A DNA stretch of 64,000 bases, from positions 9,715,501-9,779,500 of the forward strand of contig NZ_CP012333.1 in assembly GCF_001263205.1 (NCBI RefSeq), in the 5' to 3' direction. This DNA comes from Labilithrix luteola (lineage in GTDB: Bacteria; Myxococcota_A; Polyangia; Polyangiales; Polyangiaceae). A model generated the notes under the pieces. It saw nothing but the letters and a program-made list of their open reading frames with translations, made no database searches and was not told the origin of the DNA. Below are positions 53,871-62,613 of the stretch, piece after piece (position 1 is the first letter of the stretch; the number at the start of each line of letters is the position of its first letter). Made by a program: the position numbers and the translations under genes.

Positions 53871-54667
53871 TGGACGACCTTGGTCCCGACGAGCAAAAGT
53901 GGCTCGACGTGCTCCGCTCGTCCAGCGAGCCGACGACGAACGATCGCGCGCGTGTGCGGGCGTCGGTCCTTGCCACCATCGCGGGCGGCGCCGTCGGCAC
54001 GAGCACGGCCGCCGCCGCGAGTACGGCCGCGGCCGGTCCAGGCGTCGCGAAAGTTGGCGCTGTCGCCAGCGCGGCGGGTTCGACCTCGCTCTTCACTGGC
54101 GGCTTGAAAGTCGGCCTCGCCGTCGTCGTGCTCGCCGTCGGTGGCGGCGGGGCGTTCGTGGCGGTGAAGCGACCTACAACGGTAACGCCAGTTGCTGCCG
54201 CGGCTTCGGCGGCGGCGCCAACCGAACGGGAGGCCCCGGCCGCGGCGCCTGCGGAGCTTCCGGCGGGAATGGCGGAGCCGCAAGCGACACCCGTCGGCGC
54301 GACTCCGCAACCCGAAACCGTGGATCGCTCGCCAGCCGCCGTGTCCGCTCGGCCCGCCGCGCGCCGAGCGGCCTCGACGCCGAAGATGACGGCCGAGAGC
54401 GACGACATCGACGCGCAGCTCGTTCTCATCACGCAGGCCCAGCGCGCGCTCGAGCGCGGAGAGCCCAACGCCGCACTGACAGCGCTCGCTCGACACGAAC
54501 GAGACTATCCTCGCGGCTCGCTGGCACCGGAGCGCGAAGGGCTTCGGGCCATCGCGTCGTGCGATGCAAAGCGGAGCAATGGCCGCGCGCTCGCCGAGCG
54601 CTTCGTGGCGGCCAACCCGAGCTCCCCCCTCGTCGCGCGCATCCGTAAGTCGTGTTTGTCCCAATAG
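53870..54667 (+). CDS. Single-TM protein, probable anti-sigma-like regulator
   Basis: A 265-residue protein coupled to the sigma gene. It has an N-terminal cytoplasmic part of about 75 residues (DDLGPDEQKWLDVLRSS), one membrane helix (LKVGLAVVVLAVGGGGAFVAV), an Ala/Pro-rich linker, and a periplasmic helical domain with TPR-like pattern (QAQRALERGEPNAALTALARHER). Length and topology fit proteins that follow ECF sigma genes and may sequester them, but no zinc-binding anti-sigma motif (HxxxCxxC) is present. The anti-sigma role is inferred from position. Confidence 0.65.
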   Translation: MDDLGPDEQKWLDVLRSSSEPTTNDRARVRASVLATIAGGAVGTSTAAAASTAAAGPGVAKVGAVASAAGSTSLFTGGLKVGLAVVVLAVGGGGAFVAVKRPTTVTPVAAAASAAAPTEREAPAAAPAELPAGMAEPQATPVGATPQPETVDRSPAAVSARPAARRAASTPKMTAESDDIDAQLVLITQAQRALERGEPNAALTALARHERDYPRGSLAPEREGLRAIASCDAKRSNGRALAERFVAANPSSPLVARIRKSCLSQ

Positions 54668-54698
54668 AACGTACGCCGAGCGTAGACTCCGCGCCTGA

Positions 54699-55742
54699 AT
54701 GCGCAGAGGGAGTCGAACGTCGGTGGGTGGCGCATGGACGGGCCTGGTGGCCCTCCTGCTCACGTTCATCGCCTTCGAACGTTCGGCAGGCGCCGAACCC
54801 CCGTCGCTCGATCTGACGTGGAATGCGCCCAGCGAATGCCCGAGTCGCACCTGGCTCGAGTCGGCCGTGACTCGCCTCGTCACTCGCCCGCCCGAGCAGA
54901 CGCTCGCGGTCACGGGCAACGTGCGCGAGAGCGCCGGCCGCTGGACGGTGGAGCTCGAGTTTCAGGGAGCAGCCACGGGCAAGCGAACGCTGAGCGCTGC
55001 AAATTGCGGCTCTCTCTCGCGTGGAGCCGCGGTCCTCGTTGCTCTCACCATCGACCCTCAGGCCGCCACCGTGGCGCCAGCCGACCTGCCGACGACGGAG
55101 CCGCCACCGCCGGTCACCGACGGTCCGCCCCCCCCTCCTCCCCCGCCCGCCCCGCGCCCGGAGCCGCCGCAAGCACGCGAGCTCGAGTCGAGCACGCCGG
55201 CTCGTACGGAGCCGTCACGCCGGGAGCTCGCGGCGCTCGTCTTCCTCGGGGCGAGCGCCGGCCGTGCGCTTCTCCCGGGCATCGCGCCGTCGGCCGTCGT
55301 TGGAGCGGGGCTCGTGTGGCGGGCACTCCGTGTCGATCTCTCTGCGGAGATCACCTCGTCGACGAGCACGTCGCTCGATTCGCGTCCGCAGGTCGGCGCC
55401 GATCTCTCGTTGGTCAGCCTCGCGCTGCGCCCGTGCGTCGGGAAAAATACAGGCTGGTTGGCGATCCACGGTTGCGTCGGTGTTCGCGGGGTCCGGATCT
55501 CGGGTGAAGGCACAGGTCTCGCCGAGGCCTACCAGCAGACGGCGTACCTCGTGACGTTCGAGCCCGGCGCCCTGGTTCGCATTCCTTCGAGCACGCGCCT
55601 TGCGGTGGAGCTCGATGGCGCGGCTGTCCTACCGCTTACGCGGCCGGAGTTCGTCCTCCTCTCGAACGAGTCGACCGAATCGTTCTTCCGGCCTTCGGCG
55701 GTAGGTGCGCGGATGACGGTCGGAGTCGGTCTTCGTTTCTGA
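54699..55742 (+). CDS. Exported protein with C-terminal beta-barrel-like domain
   Basis: A 347-residue protein with an N-terminal signal (GLVALLLTFIAFERSAGA). An N-terminal domain with two Cys (PSECPSR, AANCGSLSRGAAVLVAL) is followed by a polyproline linker (about residues 130-150). The C-terminal half has amphipathic strands (GAGLVWRALRVDLSAEITSS, VSLALRPCVGKNTGWLAIHGCVGVRG) and ends VGVGLRF with terminal Phe, suggesting outer-membrane insertion. It is the third gene of the sigma module and a likely input or output of the signalling system. Confidence 0.65.
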   Translation: MRRGSRTSVGGAWTGLVALLLTFIAFERSAGAEPPSLDLTWNAPSECPSRTWLESAVTRLVTRPPEQTLAVTGNVRESAGRWTVELEFQGAATGKRTLSAANCGSLSRGAAVLVALTIDPQAATVAPADLPTTEPPPPVTDGPPPPPPPPAPRPEPPQARELESSTPARTEPSRRELAALVFLGASAGRALLPGIAPSAVVGAGLVWRALRVDLSAEITSSTSTSLDSRPQVGADLSLVSLALRPCVGKNTGWLAIHGCVGVRGVRISGEGTGLAEAYQQTAYLVTFEPGALVRIPSSTRLAVELDGAAVLPLTRPEFVLLSNESTESFFRPSAVGARMTVGVGLRF

Positions 55743-55863
55743 CGACCGAATCGAACACGGATTGGGGTCGCTCCGGCGACTGGGCTGTCGTGCACCTTTC
55801 TCGGCACCGAAAAGGCTGCCGACATGCTCGCACCGCTTCGGCGCCCCGCCCAAAGGATCCCCG

Positions 55864-56850
55864 ATGAAGGCAATTCTCTCGCTCGGACTCGCCGGACTGC
55901 TCGCCGCCTGCTCGAGCAGCTCGAGCTCCGATACCTCGAACGACGGCACGACGAACGATCCGCCGGCGCAAGGAGGCAATGGCGGCGCCTCGAACGGTGG
56001 CAGTGGCAGTGGCGGCGCGGGCGGCGGCGGCAACGACGGAGGTGGAAGCACCAAGACGCCAGAGGAGCAGACGGCGAGCGGCTGCAAACGAGGCGTCGCC
56101 TACGGTTACCACTCGAAGGCCGACATGCAGGCGCTCTCGAAGGGCGTCTCGTGGTGGTACAACTGGGCCTTCGAGCCCGACGAGGGCGTGAAAAACGACT
56201 ACAAGTCGATCGGCGTCGAGTACGTCCCGATGGTGTGGGGCGCGAAGGTCGACACCGCGCAGGTGCAAGCCAAGGCGCCCCAAGGCGTATCCGCCCTGCT
56301 CGGTTTCAACGAGCCGAACTTCAACGCGCAGGCCAACCTCTCGGCCAAGGACGCCGCCGCCTTGTGGCCCAACGTGCAAGCCGTCGCCGACGCCCGCAAG
56401 CTTACGCTGGTCTCTCCCGCCGTGAATTTCTGCGGCGGCGGCTGCCAGGACACCGATCCGTTCAAGTACCTGGGCGACTTCTTCGCGTCGTGCTCCGGAT
56501 GTCGCGTCGACGCCATCGCCGTCCACATCTACGTGGGCTGCAAGGGCGAAAACGGAAATCACGCGCAGTGGCTCATCAACCACATCAAAAACTACGAGAG
56601 CAAGTTCACGCAGCCGATCTGGCTCACCGAGTTCGCGTGTGACGATGCGAAGAACGCCCAAGAGCAGCAAGACTTCCTCGTCGACGCCGTGAAGTATCTC
56701 GAGAGCGACCCGCGCGTCGCGCGCTACGCGTGGTTCGCCGGCCGCGCCGACAACGTTCCATTCGTCGACCTGCTCGGCAGCGACGGTCAGCTCACGCCGC
56801 TCGGCCAGGCCTACGTGAACGCTCCGCACGACCCGGCCTGCACGCGCTGA
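55864..56850 (+). CDS. GH128-like endo-beta-1,3-glucanase lipoprotein
   Basis: A 328-residue lipoprotein: ATG 55864 with AAAGGA upstream, signal LGLAGLLAAC, then a Gly/Ser/Asn-rich spacer (about 20-65). The catalytic domain fits the Glyco_hydro_cc (GH128) fold: KRGVAYGYHSKADMQ, VSWWYNWAFEPDEG, YVPMVWGA, LLGFNEPNFNAQANLS with acid/base Glu150, IAVHIYVGCKGEN and PIWLTEFACDD with nucleophile Glu256. GH128 enzymes act on beta-1,3-glucan, found in fungal walls, curdlan and algal laminarin. It converges with the TOS1-like operon. Confidence 0.85.
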   Translation: MKAILSLGLAGLLAACSSSSSSDTSNDGTTNDPPAQGGNGGASNGGSGSGGAGGGGNDGGGSTKTPEEQTASGCKRGVAYGYHSKADMQALSKGVSWWYNWAFEPDEGVKNDYKSIGVEYVPMVWGAKVDTAQVQAKAPQGVSALLGFNEPNFNAQANLSAKDAAALWPNVQAVADARKLTLVSPAVNFCGGGCQDTDPFKYLGDFFASCSGCRVDAIAVHIYVGCKGENGNHAQWLINHIKNYESKFTQPIWLTEFACDDAKNAQEQQDFLVDAVKYLESDPRVARYAWFAGRADNVPFVDLLGSDGQLTPLGQAYVNAPHDPACTR

Positions 56851-56931
56851 CGCTCCTTCTTCGCGACGACGCGACGACACGACGACGCGGGCAGAGACAC
56901 TGCTCGGGCGTTTTCGTCGTCCATTGCAGAT

Positions 56932-56996
56932 AAAGAAACGCCCCAGCGAGGCTTCCACGCTCCCCATCTTCGGGCGGCGACACGGAACCTCGCTGG
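56932..56996 (-). terminator. Terminator for the leftward TOS1-like operon
   Basis: On the minus strand, CCAGCGAGGTTCC pairs with GGAAGCCTCGCTGG across a 26-nt loop, then GGCGTTTCTTT. It lies between the convergent GH128 and TOS1-like genes. Confidence 0.65.
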
Positions 56997-57017
56997 CGCT
57001 GGTGACTCGACTCGTCG

Positions 57018-58409
57018 TTACTGAGGCAGTCGGAGGTTCACGAACCCGTCGATGTCCGCGCGTGTGACCGTGTTCGGGAGCGCAGGCAGGAACTTCTGCG
57101 CCGCCGGCGGAAGCTTGCCCGGATGCATCACCGCGACCTGCACGGTGCGCGAATTTTCATCGAGCAAGAAGAGGTAGTAGCGATCATCGAGCGCTCGACG
57201 CCACGCCGGGCCTTCCTTCATCGCGCGATTGTTTGCATCGACCACCGCCCCGGCCTTCATCGCCGTCAGGCTGTTGACGTCGACGAGATCGGCGTCGTTC
57301 GGGAAGTGTTCGACCCCGCACGACTGGATGCCACACGTCACGCCGCCGAGCGAGCCGACCTGATAGGAGCGAATGCCCGTGCTGATGATGTCGCGATTGC
57401 CCCACTGCGGGCCCGACGCCTCGGCGATGACTTCGAAGACGTTGATCTGCCCGCAGCCGTCGCCAAGCTGACCACCGGGCGTGTTGTTGAAGCAATGGCA
57501 CGGGTGGTAGCCCGACCACCCGTCGCGATTCAGCTCCGAGGGCGAGATGCCGATCCACGGCGAATCTTGCTGGCGCTGGTCGGGGTGTTCGTCGCAAGTC
57601 CGTGGCGCCATCGCCGGATCGTCGGCATACGGCATCGACGCGAGGACGACGACGAGCTTCGACCCCGGCCATCCGTCGTAGTCGAGGTCGGAGCCCGGAC
57701 AGTAGGGATCGCTTCCGTGGCCGCACGGAAACTTCTTCTGTTGCATCGCGAAGAACGTGCAGCTGTTGCCGAGCACGCCATCGAACGTGGTGTCGTTCTT
57801 CGGCCCCGAGAACTGGAAGTTGTATGGCTTGTCGGGCGAACGGCTGTCCCAGAAGGAACGGATGGCCCACGGTCCGGCATTGTCGGCGAGCGGTTGATAG
57901 ACGACGAACTGCTTCACCTTGAGCGGTCCGTCGAGCACCATGTGCAGCTGCTCGTTGAATGGCGTGAGGGTGTTCGACGTGACTTCGTGCTTCTGGCGGC
58001 AGCAAAACTCGCTGCCCCAGCCGAAGTTGATCGTCTCCGACTGCACGTCGCAGCGCGGATCACCAGGCTCCGCCTCGATGCGCCGCCCCCAGTAGCCGGG
58101 AGCGCCGATGTTCGTGAAGGTCAGCGTTCCGCCACGCGTCGGCGCGCCCGTATTCGTCGGAACCGGAGGCGCGTGGTCCGGCGCATGGGTGTTGCCGAGG
58201 TCGAGCCAGGTGCCGGAGTTCGGATCACCGACAGGCGGCGACGAGCTCGAACCACCGCCGCTTCCGTTTCCGCCATTGCCGTTCCCCGCGTTCGGACCAG
58301 ACGGCGAATTGGCAGAGTTGGAGTCATCGTCGTTCGACCCGCAAGCGACGGCGCCGACGATGCCCGCAACGAGAAGAAGTGATCCGATCGAGCCGTGCGT
58401 GAGCTTCAT
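57018..58409 (-). CDS. TOS1-like (DUF2401) secreted protein, lipoprotein
   Basis: A 463-residue lipoprotein (LLLVAGIVGAVAC) with a Gly/Ser/Asn spacer. The main domain resembles the putative glycosyl-hydrolase domain of fungal Tos1: TLTFTNIGAPGYWGRRIE, VKQFVVYQPLADNAGPWAIRS, NDTTFDGVLGNSCTFFAM, then HPCHCFNNTPGGQLGDGCGQINVFEVI, which parallels the fungal GCGELDIFEVL segment. The family is associated with beta-glucan-rich walls. This gene is second in an operon, 3 nt after the upstream gene stop. Assignment rests on motif memory; an alternative is an uncharacterised myxobacterial surface family. Confidence 0.62.
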   Translation of the reverse strand: MKLTHGSIGSLLLVAGIVGAVACGSNDDDSNSANSPSGPNAGNGNGGNGSGGGSSSSPPVGDPNSGTWLDLGNTHAPDHAPPVPTNTGAPTRGGTLTFTNIGAPGYWGRRIEAEPGDPRCDVQSETINFGWGSEFCCRQKHEVTSNTLTPFNEQLHMVLDGPLKVKQFVVYQPLADNAGPWAIRSFWDSRSPDKPYNFQFSGPKNDTTFDGVLGNSCTFFAMQQKKFPCGHGSDPYCPGSDLDYDGWPGSKLVVVLASMPYADDPAMAPRTCDEHPDQRQQDSPWIGISPSELNRDGWSGYHPCHCFNNTPGGQLGDGCGQINVFEVIAEASGPQWGNRDIISTGIRSYQVGSLGGVTCGIQSCGVEHFPNDADLVDVNSLTAMKAGAVVDANNRAMKEGPAWRRALDDRYYLFLLDENSRTVQVAVMHPGKLPPAAQKFLPALPNTVTRADIDGFVNLRLPQ

Positions 58410-58412
58410 GAT

Positions 58413-59837
58413 TCAGAGACTCTCGAGAACCGCGAAGACGTGGTCACCGCGGTCCTGGAAAACAGGACCGTTGATGATCCAGCGTCCGTTTTTGTCGTTG
58501 AGCGAGTGCGCTTCCGGCCCGGAGCCCGTGGGGATCCATTCGCCGTTCGGTTGCTGCTGGTAGGAGAGCGTGCCGAGCAAGTCGGTCCGCTTCTCTTTGC
58601 CGAGGTACTTGTAGACCGTGATCTTGTAGAGCTGGTCGCGCGTCGGAATGTCGCCCGCTTTGGTGCGCGCGGCGCGGAGCTCGGGCCATGTGAAGCCCTC
58701 GGCGTGGGCGAAGTTGTAGCCGGCCTGATCGCATCCACCGGAGTACGGCTTGTGGTAGTTGCCCGGCGAGTTGAGGCCCGGCATGCCGTCGTCCTCCCAG
58801 ATGGCGACCTCCTCCATTGGCCGGCCCTTCTGGCCCCAGTACTTGTGGCCGGACGCGCCCGAGTGGGCATAACCAGGAAGGAACGTCTCCGACGCGTAGT
58901 ACGACTCGTTACCCGGAAACTGCGTGCGCGTGGTCGGAATCGGCGCGTTCGCTTTGTTGATCGTCACGCAGCCGAAGTAGTCGTCCCAGCCCTCGTCGTG
59001 GTTGGCGAGCTTCGCCTTCTCGGACTTCGGCACGTAGACCTTCCCTGCCGCATCGACGGAGAGCCCGAAGTTCAGCTCCCAGTTCGCCCCGTGACGCGGC
59101 CACTCGAACCCTTGCGAATCCGGCGCCGCCGGATCCAGGAAGAACATGTGGAAGCCGGCGCCTTCCGGATGGACGACCCATGCTGGACGGAAACCCGTGT
59201 AGCGGATCGGATCGTCGGGAAGCGGGTCCTTGTTGTAGATGAAGTAGCCGTACTCGTAGCCGGCGTTCACGTGATAGACGAACGGCCGAATCGCTCCGTT
59301 CTTCTGAACGAGCTCGGCGGGATCGTCGTTCGAGCCGATCGCCCAGCCCTTGTTCTTCACGCCGGGCGTCCAGGCGACGTGGTCGGTGACCCCCTTGATG
59401 TAAGGCAGCTCGAAATTGCTATCGACGATGTAGTGGGTGTCCATCTCCACCATCGGGAAGCTCTTTTTGCACTGGACGGCTTCGAGCGTGTAGGTCCAGG
59501 GCATGGCGCTGACGATCTCGTACGGCTGACCGTCGAACGTCGTCTGACCGCGGCGCACGACGCGGTAGGTCTTGGAGAATGGAGTGGAGTTGTCCACGCC
59601 GTCGGGAAGGCACTCCTCGGCCGCGCGTGCGTCAGGGCCGTTGTCGACCCAGGGCCCCGACGAACCGCCACTGCCGTTGTCGCCTGGCCCGTTCGTGGAC
59701 CCGCCATTCGTGGAGTCGTTCGAGGAATCGTTCGGACCCGCGCGGGAGGAGAAGCCGTCGCCGCCACCGCATGCGGCGAGGCAACCGGCGACCGCCGTGA
59801 ACATCAACGCCAGGCCGAGGTCGATTCTCCTCCTCAT
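58413..59837 (-). CDS. Uncharacterised secreted lipoprotein, operon partner of TOS1-like protein
   Basis: A 474-residue lipoprotein (ATG 59837; signal ALMFTAVAGCLAAC) with the same Ser/Asn/Gly spacer style as the next gene, followed by an aromatic-rich domain. Examples are VVRRGQTTFDGQPYEIVSAMP, DTHYIVDSNFELPYIKG, RYTGFRPAWVVHPEGAGFHMF and YFGCVTINKANAPIPT. No known family was recognised. Abundant Trp/Tyr, Gly and Asn and the secreted location fit a carbohydrate-active or binding protein. Only 3 nt separate it from the TOS1-like gene, so they form one transcription unit. Confidence 0.6.
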   Translation of the reverse strand: MRRRIDLGLALMFTAVAGCLAACGGGDGFSSRAGPNDSSNDSTNGGSTNGPGDNGSGGSSGPWVDNGPDARAAEECLPDGVDNSTPFSKTYRVVRRGQTTFDGQPYEIVSAMPWTYTLEAVQCKKSFPMVEMDTHYIVDSNFELPYIKGVTDHVAWTPGVKNKGWAIGSNDDPAELVQKNGAIRPFVYHVNAGYEYGYFIYNKDPLPDDPIRYTGFRPAWVVHPEGAGFHMFFLDPAAPDSQGFEWPRHGANWELNFGLSVDAAGKVYVPKSEKAKLANHDEGWDDYFGCVTINKANAPIPTTRTQFPGNESYYASETFLPGYAHSGASGHKYWGQKGRPMEEVAIWEDDGMPGLNSPGNYHKPYSGGCDQAGYNFAHAEGFTWPELRAARTKAGDIPTRDQLYKITVYKYLGKEKRTDLLGTLSYQQQPNGEWIPTGSGPEAHSLNDKNGRWIINGPVFQDRGDHVFAVLESL

Positions 59838-59995
59838 GTGTCCCTGCTCGTTGCAAACGAAGCCGCAAAGCGTGTTCGAAAGCGACGAAGCACGTCGAAT
59901 CGGTGGGGGCACGCCTTACAGCCCCCGACCGAAAATGACCGGTCTAGACAGCGGTGTACGCCACCGCGGATACTGCGCAGTCGGACGCTTCACGC

Positions 59996-60694
59996 ATGGT
60001 GTTCAATCGCATTGACATCGAGCGGGCCGTCGTATTGCAGGCAAAGGGGTACAGCTTCTTGCGATGGCTCGAGAAGGGCCTGCAGTCTGCGCGTTTGGCA
60101 CCGAACGAACTCCACGCCTTCGGCTCGCTCGAGCAATCGGCACGGGCGTGGGTCGAGCAACACTACGCCTCGCTGCCGAGCGACGTGCAGCCTGCGCGTG
60201 AGGACGTCGAAGCGTTCAGCCATCTGTTCTCGACATACCTCCGGAGCACGTTCGATCTCGACCCCAATCCGGGCAAGCGGCTCTACTCGCCCGACGCACA
60301 CTGCTTCTGTCCGATCTGCAGCTGGCTCGTGCAGCGCTCCTATCTGCGGCCCAAGAAGGTCCAGCCCGCCGACAAGAGACGCGCGCTCCGCATGATGAAG
60401 CACTTCGTCTTGCGCGTGGCCGAGGCGCAAAAGCAGTCGCTCCCCGACGACGAGGTCGACACGATCGTGGGCGACCCGGACATGCGAGAGCCGCTCGGTC
60501 TCTGCGCCTATGCGGTGGACCTGCTCGAGCGCCTCGAGGGAAGGACCTCCGGCGCTGCGTCTCTCGCCTTGTGGCGAAGCTTCGCCTGGACAGCGACCGG
60601 CTCACCCAAACAAGGTTTCGTCCTCGCGACCAACGACATCCTCGACGCCGAACAGCGCATCGCCGATCGATGCGCGCGCTCGTCGCGAGAGTAA
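59996..60694 (+). CDS. Uncharacterised helical protein with CxxC
   Basis: A 232-residue cytoplasmic protein; ATG 59996 (an in-frame GTG at 59954 would add 14 residues). It is mostly helical: RAVVLQAKGYSFLRWLEKGLQS, LEQSARAWVEQHYASLP, SYLRPKKVQPADKRRALRMMKH. A CxC-x2-C cluster DAHCFCPICSWLVQR could bind a metal. The end is ALWRSFAWTATGSPKQGFVLAT. I do not recognise the family. It starts 158 bp from the divergent lipoprotein operon. Confidence 0.55.
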   Translation: MVFNRIDIERAVVLQAKGYSFLRWLEKGLQSARLAPNELHAFGSLEQSARAWVEQHYASLPSDVQPAREDVEAFSHLFSTYLRSTFDLDPNPGKRLYSPDAHCFCPICSWLVQRSYLRPKKVQPADKRRALRMMKHFVLRVAEAQKQSLPDDEVDTIVGDPDMREPLGLCAYAVDLLERLEGRTSGAASLALWRSFAWTATGSPKQGFVLATNDILDAEQRIADRCARSSRE

Positions 60695-60710
60695 CGAGGT
60701 CGCGCGCTCG

Positions 60711-61346
60711 TCAGCGCAAGCTGCAGCTGACGGAGCACGAGCCGCCGTAGCCGCCCTTCGCGCGCGCCATGCCCTCGCAGGCGTTCTTGGCCGTCGTCGA
60801 GGCGACCATGCGGTCGGAACCGAAGCCGCTGCCAAAGACGGTCTGGTTCGAGCACACGTTGGCGAAGCCACACACGCGAACCCAACCCGTAGCATTGCAA
60901 AACCAACGCGGGCTCGCGCCCCCGCTCGGCGAGGTCGACGTTCCGGTTGCCGACGGAGGAGTCGAGCCGCCCTTACCGGCCGTCGAAGGCTGGTTCGCGG
61001 CGGCGCCGTTGGTGTTGGTGTTCTTACTGGCGGCGGTGTTCTCGTTCGTGTCGTCCTCGTCCGCGAGGTTCCACGTCTTGCTCGCCGGCGGATTGGCGGC
61101 GCCAGAGCCTCGGCGGTCATCGCGATCCGATGGCTCATTCGCGGCGACGGGCTCGCGCGGCGCGTCGGCCTCTGCTGCTCCTGCGCCGCGGAGCGCATAG
61201 AAACCACCGACGAGGACGCACGAGCCGACGCCGAGGACGCCCACGACGCCGACCGCAATCGCCGAGATGGCAAGCGGCGGAAGACCAGTCCTGCGCGGAG
61301 GTGGAGGCGAAGCGGGCGGAATGTAAGGATAGCCGTTGCCGTACAC
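60711..61346 (-). CDS. Membrane protein with extracytoplasmic Cys-rich domain
   Basis: A 211-residue protein starting GTG 61346 (a TTG immediately upstream is also possible). It has a proline-rich start (PYIPPASPPPPRR), one membrane helix (LAISAIAVGVVGVLGVGSCVLVGGFYAL), an acidic/Asn-Thr-rich linker, and a C-terminal Cys-rich domain WFCNATGWVRVCGFANVCSN ending GGSCSVSCSLR. The Cys spacing suggests a disulfide-stabilised exported module. Function unknown. Confidence 0.6.
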   Translation of the reverse strand: MYGNGYPYIPPASPPPPRRTGLPPLAISAIAVGVVGVLGVGSCVLVGGFYALRGAGAAEADAPREPVAANEPSDRDDRRGSGAANPPASKTWNLADEDDTNENTAASKNTNTNGAAANQPSTAGKGGSTPPSATGTSTSPSGGASPRWFCNATGWVRVCGFANVCSNQTVFGSGFGSDRMVASTTAKNACEGMARAKGGYGGSCSVSCSLR

Positions 61347-61430
61347 CAAGAACGATGTAACGCACGCTTCGAGCGTGTGCTGGACTCGCAGGCTTCCCGG
61401 CAGGATTCTGGGCTGCCAGTCATCCGCCGG

Positions 61431-61886
61431 TCATCCTCGAACGGGCTCCGTCGTCGGCACTCGTTTCGCGTAGAGCACTGCCGCGGCCCAAGCACACGGA
61501 AACGTCGAAAGAGCCAAGACGACCGGATACCAGACGGGACCGAGGTTTGCGTTCAGCGACGCCAACACGCCGAGCATGGCGACGACGAAGCCAATACCAG
61601 CCGCGATCCAGAGATGGCGAATGGGCGTGCGCGGCGCGAGTCTCGCGACGAGGTACAGCCCCGCCGCGTCGAACACGCACCGATAGGCCAGTGCGAGCAG
61701 ATTGAGGCCCGGCGCCGTCATCGGCTCCCCCCACGGCGGATAGACTTGGAGCAGATGAAGAATCTCGTCCGTCGCTAGCGACAGCGCCGCACCGGCGAAG
61801 AGTCCAGCAAGGACCGCGCCTACGCTGCGCAGATAAGACGAGAAACCGGTCGAGGGCGTTTGGTGGAGCGTCGACGACGTGCGCAT
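61431..61886 (-). CDS. Small four-helix membrane protein
   Basis: A 151-residue protein with four membrane helices (GAVLAGLFAGAALSLATDEIL, LLALAYRCVFDAAGLYLVA, LWIAAGIGFVVAMLGVLASL, PVVLALSTFPCAWAAAVLY). The motif ATDEILHLLQVYPPWGEPMT after helix one recurs in an uncharacterised family I recall from diverse bacteria. No function can be stated. The start is the ATG at 61886. Confidence 0.65.
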   Translation of the reverse strand: MRTSSTLHQTPSTGFSSYLRSVGAVLAGLFAGAALSLATDEILHLLQVYPPWGEPMTAPGLNLLALAYRCVFDAAGLYLVARLAPRTPIRHLWIAAGIGFVVAMLGVLASLNANLGPVWYPVVLALSTFPCAWAAAVLYAKRVPTTEPVRG

Positions 61887-61991
61887 CGTTTTGCCTCATG
61901 CTGATCGCCGGCCTTCCCGGCGCATTCACGAGGACGTCGGAGCCGCCCATCCGTTCTCGACATGGGCCCGACGATTTTCCGTCAGGCCCAG

Positions 61992-62129
61992 GAGCCAGAC
62001 CCGACCGACGTTGAGTCGCGAGCCAGACCCGACCGACGTTGAGTCGAGCCAGACCCGACCGACGTTGAGCCAGTCGAGCCAGACCCGACCGACGTTGAGC
62101 CAGTCGAGCCAGACCCGACCGACGTTGAG
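61992..62129 (+). repeat. 24-bp repeat array (five copies), core CCGACGTTGAG
   Basis: Five copies of a 24-bp unit start at 61992, 62020, 62046, 62076 and 62106, each GAGCCAGACCC followed by GACCGACGTTGAG. Spacers are 2-6 nt (TCGC, TC, CCAGTC, CCAGTC). The core is shared with the array at 63461, about 1.4 kb away. Confidence 0.9.
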
Positions 62130-62202
62130 TTCGACGACGACGAACAACGACATCCCGCGATGCGTGGCGACAGAGTGGCGCAGTCCGCGTATCCTCGGGC
62201 CC

Positions 62203-62574
62203 GTGGACGTTGCCGAGCGCATCAAGGTCATCGAGCTGATTCAGGCCGTCATTGCTTCCGATGGAGTCGTCGCCGAGGAGGAACGTGCGTTTCTGCGGCG
62301 AATTGTCGAGCGCTTCGGCCTAGGCACGGAGTATTCCGAGGGTCACGGCGACCCCAGCGATGCCGGGCGTATCACCTCGACACTTCGCGCTCTCGCGCCT
62401 GACGTGCAGGCCCGCGTCATGGCACTCTTGGTCGACGCCGCGGTAGCCGATGGTCGCGTGAGGCCACAGGAACGCGCCATCCTGCTCGCGTCGGCCGCAG
62501 CGCTCGGCATCGAGGCGGACGCCCTCGAAGAGCGCATTTCACTGCGCCTCAAGTCATCCGCCCCTGGAGGCTGA
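62203..62574 (+). CDS. TerB-like small protein
   Basis: A 123-residue protein starting at GTG 62203 (the longer frame upstream runs through the repeat array). The TerB-type helical pattern is clear: ERIKVIELIQAVIASDGVVAEEERAFLRRIVERFG and a second half LLVDAAVADGRVRPQERAILLASAAALG, each with a DGxVxxxERxxL motif. TerB-like domains occur with tellurite resistance or metal-sensing membrane complexes; the conserved acidic residues may bind metal. No partner gene is near. Confidence 0.7.
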   Translation: MDVAERIKVIELIQAVIASDGVVAEEERAFLRRIVERFGLGTEYSEGHGDPSDAGRITSTLRALAPDVQARVMALLVDAAVADGRVRPQERAILLASAAALGIEADALEERISLRLKSSAPGG

Positions 62575-62613
62575 TCTCTCGCGGCCTCCTCTGTTACTTG
62601 GGAAAGTTCGGCG

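Noticed and set aside
53286..55742. Classical zinc anti-sigma factor
   Set aside because: The gene after the sigma factor lacks HxxxCxxC, so only a positional anti-sigma role was proposed.
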